In this document: positions 5,035-8,284 of the stretch, piece by piece | Numbering within the stretch: position 1 is the stretch's first letter | How the letters are laid out: the number at the start of each line of letters is the position of its first letter | NCBI RefSeq assembly: GCF_947253065.1 | Contig: NZ_CAMXWS010000052.1 | Location: forward strand, 1 to 8,284 | Reading direction: 5' to 3' | DNA from: an uncultured Corynebacterium sp. | GTDB taxonomy: Bacteria; Actinomycetota; Actinomycetes; Mycobacteriales; Mycobacteriaceae | Length of the DNA: 8,284 nt | Program-made: the position numbers and the translations under genes | Notes under the pieces: generated by a model | Told to the model about the DNA's origin: nothing | The model's database searches: none | Seen by the model: only the letters and a program-made list of their open reading frames with translations

Positions 5035-6795
5035 ATGCGCAAATTTCGCGCTGACCCGCTGATCTTTTTCTCCGCGGTAGGATTCATCGTCGCCTTCGTG
5101 GCGCTGACCATTGGTTTCGGCGAGAATGCTCGCAATCTGTACTCGACTGTCTCCGCGTGGATGATGGACAATTTCGCCTGGCTGTACATCGGCGGCGTGT
5201 CCACTGTATTCATCTTCTTGATCGTCTTGTTCGTGTCCAAGTACGGTAATTACCGGCTTGGTGATGACGATGATGACCCGGAGTACTCCCTCCCCGTCTG
5301 GTTCTCGATGCTCTTTGCTGCTGGCATGGGCGCGACCCTGTTGTTCTGGGGTGCTGCTGAGCCACTGCACCACGCATTCAACCCGCCACGTGGTGAATAT
5401 GAATCGATGAGCCGTGAAGCCATCCGTCAGGCCTTCGAGTTCACCTACTACCACTTCGGTATTCACATGTGGGTGATCTTCACCTTGCCTGGCCTGGCCA
5501 TGGGCTACTTCATTTACAAGCGCAAGATGCCGGCCCGTTATTCGTCGATCTTCTCGCCGCTGCTGGGCTCGAAGGTCTACGAGTGGCCGGGCAAGCTTCT
5601 CGACGCCATCGGCATCATCGGCACCGTCTTCGGCCTCGCCGTTTCCGTCGGCCTGGGCGTTCTGCAGATCAGTGCTGGCCTGAACATCCTGTGGGGTGTT
5701 CCACTGGTGACGTGGGTGGAACTCGGCGTGATCATCTTCATCACGGTCTGTGCTTCCGTGTCTGTTGCGACTGGTCTAGACAAAGGCGTGAAGCTGCTGT
5801 CGAACCTGAACATCATTGGTTCGATTGCGCTGCTGGTCTTCCTTTTCGTGATGGGCCCGACCCTGAAGATCATTGAGCACCTGACCGAGTCCTTCGGTAT
5901 CTACGCCTCGTCGCTGCCAGAGCTGATGTTCTGGGTGGACTCGAATAATGACAACCCGGGCTGGCACGCCACCTGGACCGCGTTCTACTGGGCGTGGACG
6001 ATCTGTTGGTCGCCGTACGTGGGCATGTTCTTCGCCCGCATTTCCCGTGGCCGCACCGTGCGCCAGTTCATCGCTGGCACGATCTTGCTGCCGACTGTCT
6101 TCGACATCATCTGGTTCGCCACCTTTGGTCGCACCGCGATTGATGTAGAGGAGAAGAACCCTGGCGTGCTTACCGGCCCCGTCGTGGAGGACGGCGAGAC
6201 CCCGCAAGCATTGTTCACCTTGTTGGCGGAATACCCGCTGTACTTCATCAGTGGTGCAGTGGCGCTCGCGGTGATCATCTTCTACTTCGTCACCTCGATT
6301 GACTCTGCTGCACTGGTGATGGACATGTTCACCACCGGTGAGGAAGAGGTAACGCCGCGGTACTACCGCGTTTCGTGGGCCGTGGCTGTCGGTGTTGTGA
6401 CAGCAGCGCTGCTGTTCATCAACGATTCCGGTATTCAGGCTCTGCAGGAAGTGGTGATCATCATCGCCCTGCCGTTCTTCATCGTCTACTTCATCATGAT
6501 GTTCTCTTTGGTGAAGGCGATGAGCGATGATGCCGAGGCAGAGCGTCGCTTCCGCTCCCGCCAGTGGGAGAAGACTGATACGGCCGAGAAGTACGAAGAG
6601 GCCGAGGCGAAGCCCGCGCCGGGCTACGACGAAGAGGGCAACGAGATCGACCGCCCCGAACTCGAATATGACCACGACGAGGGTTCGTGGCGCCTCACCG
6701 AGAGCCTCATCACCGAAGCCAAGGCGGACGATGAGGCAGTTGATGCCAAGGTGCCCGAAGGCACCGAGGTCATCGTCGAACCTGAAAAGGACTAG
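5035..6795 (+). CDS. BCCT-family compatible-solute/quaternary-amine transporter
   Basis: A 586-residue BCCT (betaine/carnitine/choline) carrier with about 12 membrane helices between residues 8 and 494. The unwound TM3 segment is AAGMGATLLFWGAAEPLHH (96-113), the TM8 signature is WTAFYWAWTICWSPYVG followed by ARISRGRT (314-341), and TM10 carries FVTSIDSAALV. By memory alignment to BetP, sodium-site residues (Ala95, Met98, Thr420, Ser421) are kept, so sodium symport is likely. Substrate-box positions differ: Phe141, Trp146, Phe149 and Thr322, where BetP has Trp189, Trp194, Tyr197 and Trp374. The N-terminus is very short (about 7 residues before TM1), while residues 497-586 form a hydrophilic, strongly acidic tail. 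It may be an EctP- or LcoP-like osmolyte importer rather than a BetP orthologue; substrate unproven. The ATG at 5035 has only a weak AGGG upstream (5021-5024). The stop codon is shared with the convergent neighbour. Confidence 0.88.
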   Translation: MRKFRADPLIFFSAVGFIVAFVALTIGFGENARNLYSTVSAWMMDNFAWLYIGGVSTVFIFLIVLFVSKYGNYRLGDDDDDPEYSLPVWFSMLFAAGMGATLLFWGAAEPLHHAFNPPRGEYESMSREAIRQAFEFTYYHFGIHMWVIFTLPGLAMGYFIYKRKMPARYSSIFSPLLGSKVYEWPGKLLDAIGIIGTVFGLAVSVGLGVLQISAGLNILWGVPLVTWVELGVIIFITVCASVSVATGLDKGVKLLSNLNIIGSIALLVFLFVMGPTLKIIEHLTESFGIYASSLPELMFWVDSNNDNPGWHATWTAFYWAWTICWSPYVGMFFARISRGRTVRQFIAGTILLPTVFDIIWFATFGRTAIDVEEKNPGVLTGPVVEDGETPQALFTLLAEYPLYFISGAVALAVIIFYFVTSIDSAALVMDMFTTGEEEVTPRYYRVSWAVAVGVVTAALLFINDSGIQALQEVVIIIALPFFIVYFIMMFSLVKAMSDDAEAERRFRSRQWEKTDTAEKYEEAEAKPAPGYDEEGNEIDRPELEYDHDEGSWRLTESLITEAKADDEAVDAKVPEGTEVIVEPEKD

Positions 6796-7202
6796 AGCGA
6801 GAACAAGACCGCATTGACAGCGCCGGCGCGAATCAGCGCCGGCTTTGTCATATCCAGGACGAACAGGTCACCGGTGGGGCTGGCGAAGACGAAACGGGTG
6901 CCGTGGTTGTGGACCTGGAAGGGCTGGAGGCGTTGTGGCTGGCGTTCAAAGCCTTGGTTCCAGCACTTGGTGCCCACCCACTTGCGCTGGATGGACACGG
7001 CCGGTGCCAGCTGGCCACGCGGGTTGCATTGCGGCTGGGATTTGCGGGCACGTTCGCTGACGCAGAGGGTTTCGCCGTCGTACAGGGCGCAGCGGACGGA
7101 GTTGTCGGAATTGGCGACGAACTGCGGGGCAGCCTCAGCTTGTGGGGCGAGTGCGGCGGTGGCCAGCACCGCGGACGCGAGGATAGCGGTGATGCGTTTC
7201 AT
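6792..7202 (-). CDS. Small secreted four-cysteine protein, unknown function
   Basis: A 136-residue exported protein I do not recognise by function. I start it at the ATG at 7202, preceded by AGAGGAG about eight bases upstream; an upstream in-frame ATG would add 13 residues before a textbook signal peptide. Residues 1-24 are that signal peptide (MKRITAILASAVLATAALAP, then an AEA/AP signal-peptidase site). The mature part has Cys38, 47, 59 and 80, an even number that could form two disulfides, followed by a Cys-free basic and then hydrophobic segment (FVFASPTGDLFVLDM). It reads as a compact extracellular domain. It lies 57 bases downstream of thiG in the same direction and converges on the BCCT gene, with which it shares the CTAG stop palindrome. 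Its last codons contain the carrier's probable terminator hairpin, so the C-terminal sequence is partly constrained by RNA structure. Confidence 0.75.
   Translation of the reverse strand: MKRITAILASAVLATAALAPQAEAAPQFVANSDNSVRCALYDGETLCVSERARKSQPQCNPRGQLAPAVSIQRKWVGTKCWNQGFERQPQRLQPFQVHNHGTRFVFASPTGDLFVLDMTKPALIRAGAVNAVLFSL
6822..6850 (+). terminator. Probable intrinsic terminator of the BCCT gene, inside the opposing gene
   Basis: A perfect 8-base stem, GCCGGCGC at 6822-6829 with GCGCCGGC at 6836-6843, encloses a 6-base loop (GAATCA) and is followed by TTTGTCAT on the plus strand. It starts 27 bases after the carrier stop codon. The T tract is short, so efficiency is uncertain. On the minus strand no T-run follows the stem, so it should act mainly on rightward transcripts even though it lies inside the coding region of the leftward gene. 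Confidence 0.65.
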
Positions 7203-7259
7203 GGTGTGGACTCCTCTGGTGGGCGAAGTGACTGGTATCACAGTCCACTTTTATCAGAA

Positions 7260-8042
7260 TTACAGCACCTGATCAGCCCAGCTGGCAAGACCATCAAAGC
7301 TGGACGAAGCCACCGCGTGCTCACGCTTGGGGATGCGCCCCGCGCCCCGCGCCAGCAAGCCACCTTCCACCGCCAGGCGCATTGCCCGCGCCATGGCCAC
7401 GGGGTCTTGGCAACGGTTGACAGCACTGGCCAGTAGAACACCGTCGCAGCCGAGCTCCATCGCCAGTGCTGCATCCGAGGCGGTGCCCACGCCCGCATCG
7501 ATCAGGATGGGAACCTCCGCGCGGGAGCAGATCAGCTCGATATTGTGCGGATTCAAAATGCCCAACCCAGTACCAATGGGGGAGCCCAGCGGCATGACGG
7601 CGGCAGCGCCCAAGTCTTCGAGCTTCTTTGCCGCGACCGGGTCGTCGGAGGTGTAGGCGAGGACGGTGAAGCCTTCGTCGATGAGCAGCTCGCATGCCTC
7701 GACTGTCTCCACGACGTCCGGCAGCAGCGTGTGATCATCAGCGATGACCTCGAGTTTCACCCAGTCTGTGCCCAGTGCCTCGCGCGCCAGCTTCGCCGTG
7801 ATCACCGCATCACGCGCGGTGCGGCAGCCAGCGGTATTTGGCAGTGGCGCGATATCCAGCCGATTGAGCAGGTCGAAGACCGACTCGCCAGATTCGGAGC
7901 CCGCAGCGTAGCGACGCATCGCCACCGTGGTCAGCTCCGTCCCCGACGCGACAAGCGCTTTTTCAAGCATGTCCTGCGAGCTCGCCCCGCCGGTCCCCAT
8001 GATCAGGTGCGAGTCGAATGTCTTTCCAGCGATTTCGAGCAC
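7260..8042 (-). CDS. thiG: Thiazole synthase ThiG
   Basis: A 260-residue ThiG of normal length, a cytoplasmic (beta/alpha)8-barrel enzyme. It condenses 1-deoxy-D-xylulose 5-phosphate, dehydroglycine and ThiS-thiocarboxylate sulfur into the thiazole ring of thiamine. Visible family segments are FDSHLIMGTGGASSQDML at the N-terminus, the Schiff-base lysine in WVKLEVI (Lys96), the phosphate-binding region VMPLGSPIGTGLGI, PILIDAGVGTASDAALAMELG, and GVLLASAV near the C-terminus. The start is GTG at 8042, 3 bases after the thiS stop, with GGGAGG inside the end of thiS serving as ribosome site. It is therefore cotranslated with thiS. The protein has few unusual residues and looks intact. Confidence 0.95.
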   Translation of the reverse strand: MLEIAGKTFDSHLIMGTGGASSQDMLEKALVASGTELTTVAMRRYAAGSESGESVFDLLNRLDIAPLPNTAGCRTARDAVITAKLAREALGTDWVKLEVIADDHTLLPDVVETVEACELLIDEGFTVLAYTSDDPVAAKKLEDLGAAAVMPLGSPIGTGLGILNPHNIELICSRAEVPILIDAGVGTASDAALAMELGCDGVLLASAVNRCQDPVAMARAMRLAVEGGLLARGAGRIPKREHAVASSSFDGLASWADQVL

Positions 8043-8045
8043 GGG

Positions 8046-8246
8046 CTAGCCTCCCTGCACAGCAGTGAGAATGTCCACCTGCGCGCCATCTTCAAGCTGG
8101 GTGGACTCCCATTCCGATTTTGGTACGACATCGCCGTTCACCGCGACGGCCGTTCCCGCGGGCACCTCACCCAGACGTTCGCGCAGAAGCTTATCGACGC
8201 TTCCCGCCTCCGTCTCCACCTTTTCCCCGTTGACAACCAACTGCAT
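8046..8246 (-). CDS. thiS: Sulfur carrier protein ThiS
   Basis: A 66-residue ubiquitin-fold sulfur carrier that starts MQLVVNGEKVE, contains the AVAVNGDVVP strand-turn typical of ThiS, and ends in the obligatory Gly-Gly (AVQGG). ThiF adenylates this C-terminus, which becomes a thiocarboxylate that donates sulfur to ThiG. The ATG at 8246 has an excellent AAGGAGGA (8258-8251) four bases upstream and overlaps the stop of the preceding gene as TAATG. The next gene, thiG, follows after 3 bases. Codon use is like its neighbours and nothing seems damaged. MoaD is the main alternative, but adjacency to thiG makes ThiS clear. Confidence 0.93.
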   Translation of the reverse strand: MQLVVNGEKVETEAGSVDKLLRERLGEVPAGTAVAVNGDVVPKSEWESTQLEDGAQVDILTAVQGG

Positions 8247-8284
8247 TAGTTCCTCCTTGAATGACGCAGGGGATCACAGGCCCC
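8246..8284 (-). CDS. 3' end of an upstream gene, possibly glycine oxidase thiO
   Basis: Only the last 12 codons are visible, encoding GACDPLRHSRRN followed by TAA at 8248-8246. The stop overlaps the thiS ATG (TAATG), and the thiS ribosome site lies within these codons, as expected for a coupled operon. In corynebacterial thiazole operons the gene before thiS is usually thiO, which oxidises glycine to dehydroglycine. The DP-x-R ending would fit, but twelve residues cannot establish identity. Confidence 0.45.
   Translation of the reverse strand, partial: GACDPLRHSRRN

Noticed and set aside
5776..6675. 299-residue minus-strand open frame rich in His, Arg and Asp
   Set aside because: It is the antisense shadow of the BCCT carrier, with composition typical of reversed high-GC membrane-protein codons.
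7227..7249. Imperfect hairpin AGTGACTG/CAGTCCACT between the secreted-protein gene and thiG
   Set aside because: A bulge interrupts the stem and the T-run lies on the plus strand, whereas the flanking genes are transcribed leftwards; it is too weak to call a terminator.
7545..8249. 234-residue plus-strand open frame
   Set aside because: It runs antisense across thiG and thiS, both of which have clear catalytic or C-terminal motifs.

Overview
The window looks like chromosomal DNA of a Corynebacterium or close relative. The evidence is moderately high G+C, a SigK-type ECF sigma factor with a DipZ-type thiol-redox protein, a MoeZ-like E1/rhodanese fusion, a corynebacterial-style BCCT osmolyte carrier, and a thiS-thiG pair ordered as in actinobacterial thiazole operons. 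The genus call is inference from gene content; no rRNA or tRNA is present.

Left region (1-2600): a divergent extracytoplasmic stress/redox locus. Leftwards run a 69-residue Met/Ser/acid-rich lipoprotein, the ECF sigma factor (sigK) and the first codons of a probable anti-sigma factor (rskA), all tightly coupled. Rightwards runs dipZ, a CcdA-like membrane domain fused to an extracytoplasmic thioredoxin-like domain and a beta-rich C-terminal domain. Between them lies a symmetrical double promoter: CCAATCC-N16-CCGTAGT occurs on both strands around a single central base (903), with the two -35 elements back to back. This suggests that SigK drives its own operon and dipZ together. The methionine-rich lipoprotein is the least ordinary item in the window and may be a metal-binding or oxidation-sink partner of the DipZ thiol system.

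Middle region (2601-4964): a long near-perfect inverted repeat fills the gap between dipZ and a convergent class V PLP aminotransferase. That gene lies directly downstream of thiF, an E1-like ThiS/MoaD-activating enzyme fused to a rhodanese domain.

Right region (4965-8284): a BCCT carrier is transcribed rightwards. Its stop codon is shared through a CTAG palindrome with a convergent small secreted four-cysteine protein, and its probable terminator lies inside that opposing gene. Beyond it are thiG and thiS (leftwards), preceded by the last codons of another gene whose stop overlaps the thiS start, possibly thiO. Together thiS, thiG and thiF make the thiazole moiety of thiamine, but here thiF is separated from thiSG by the carrier and the secreted-protein gene. 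No CRISPR, insertion sequence or RNA gene was recognised, and no gap exceeds 300 bases.
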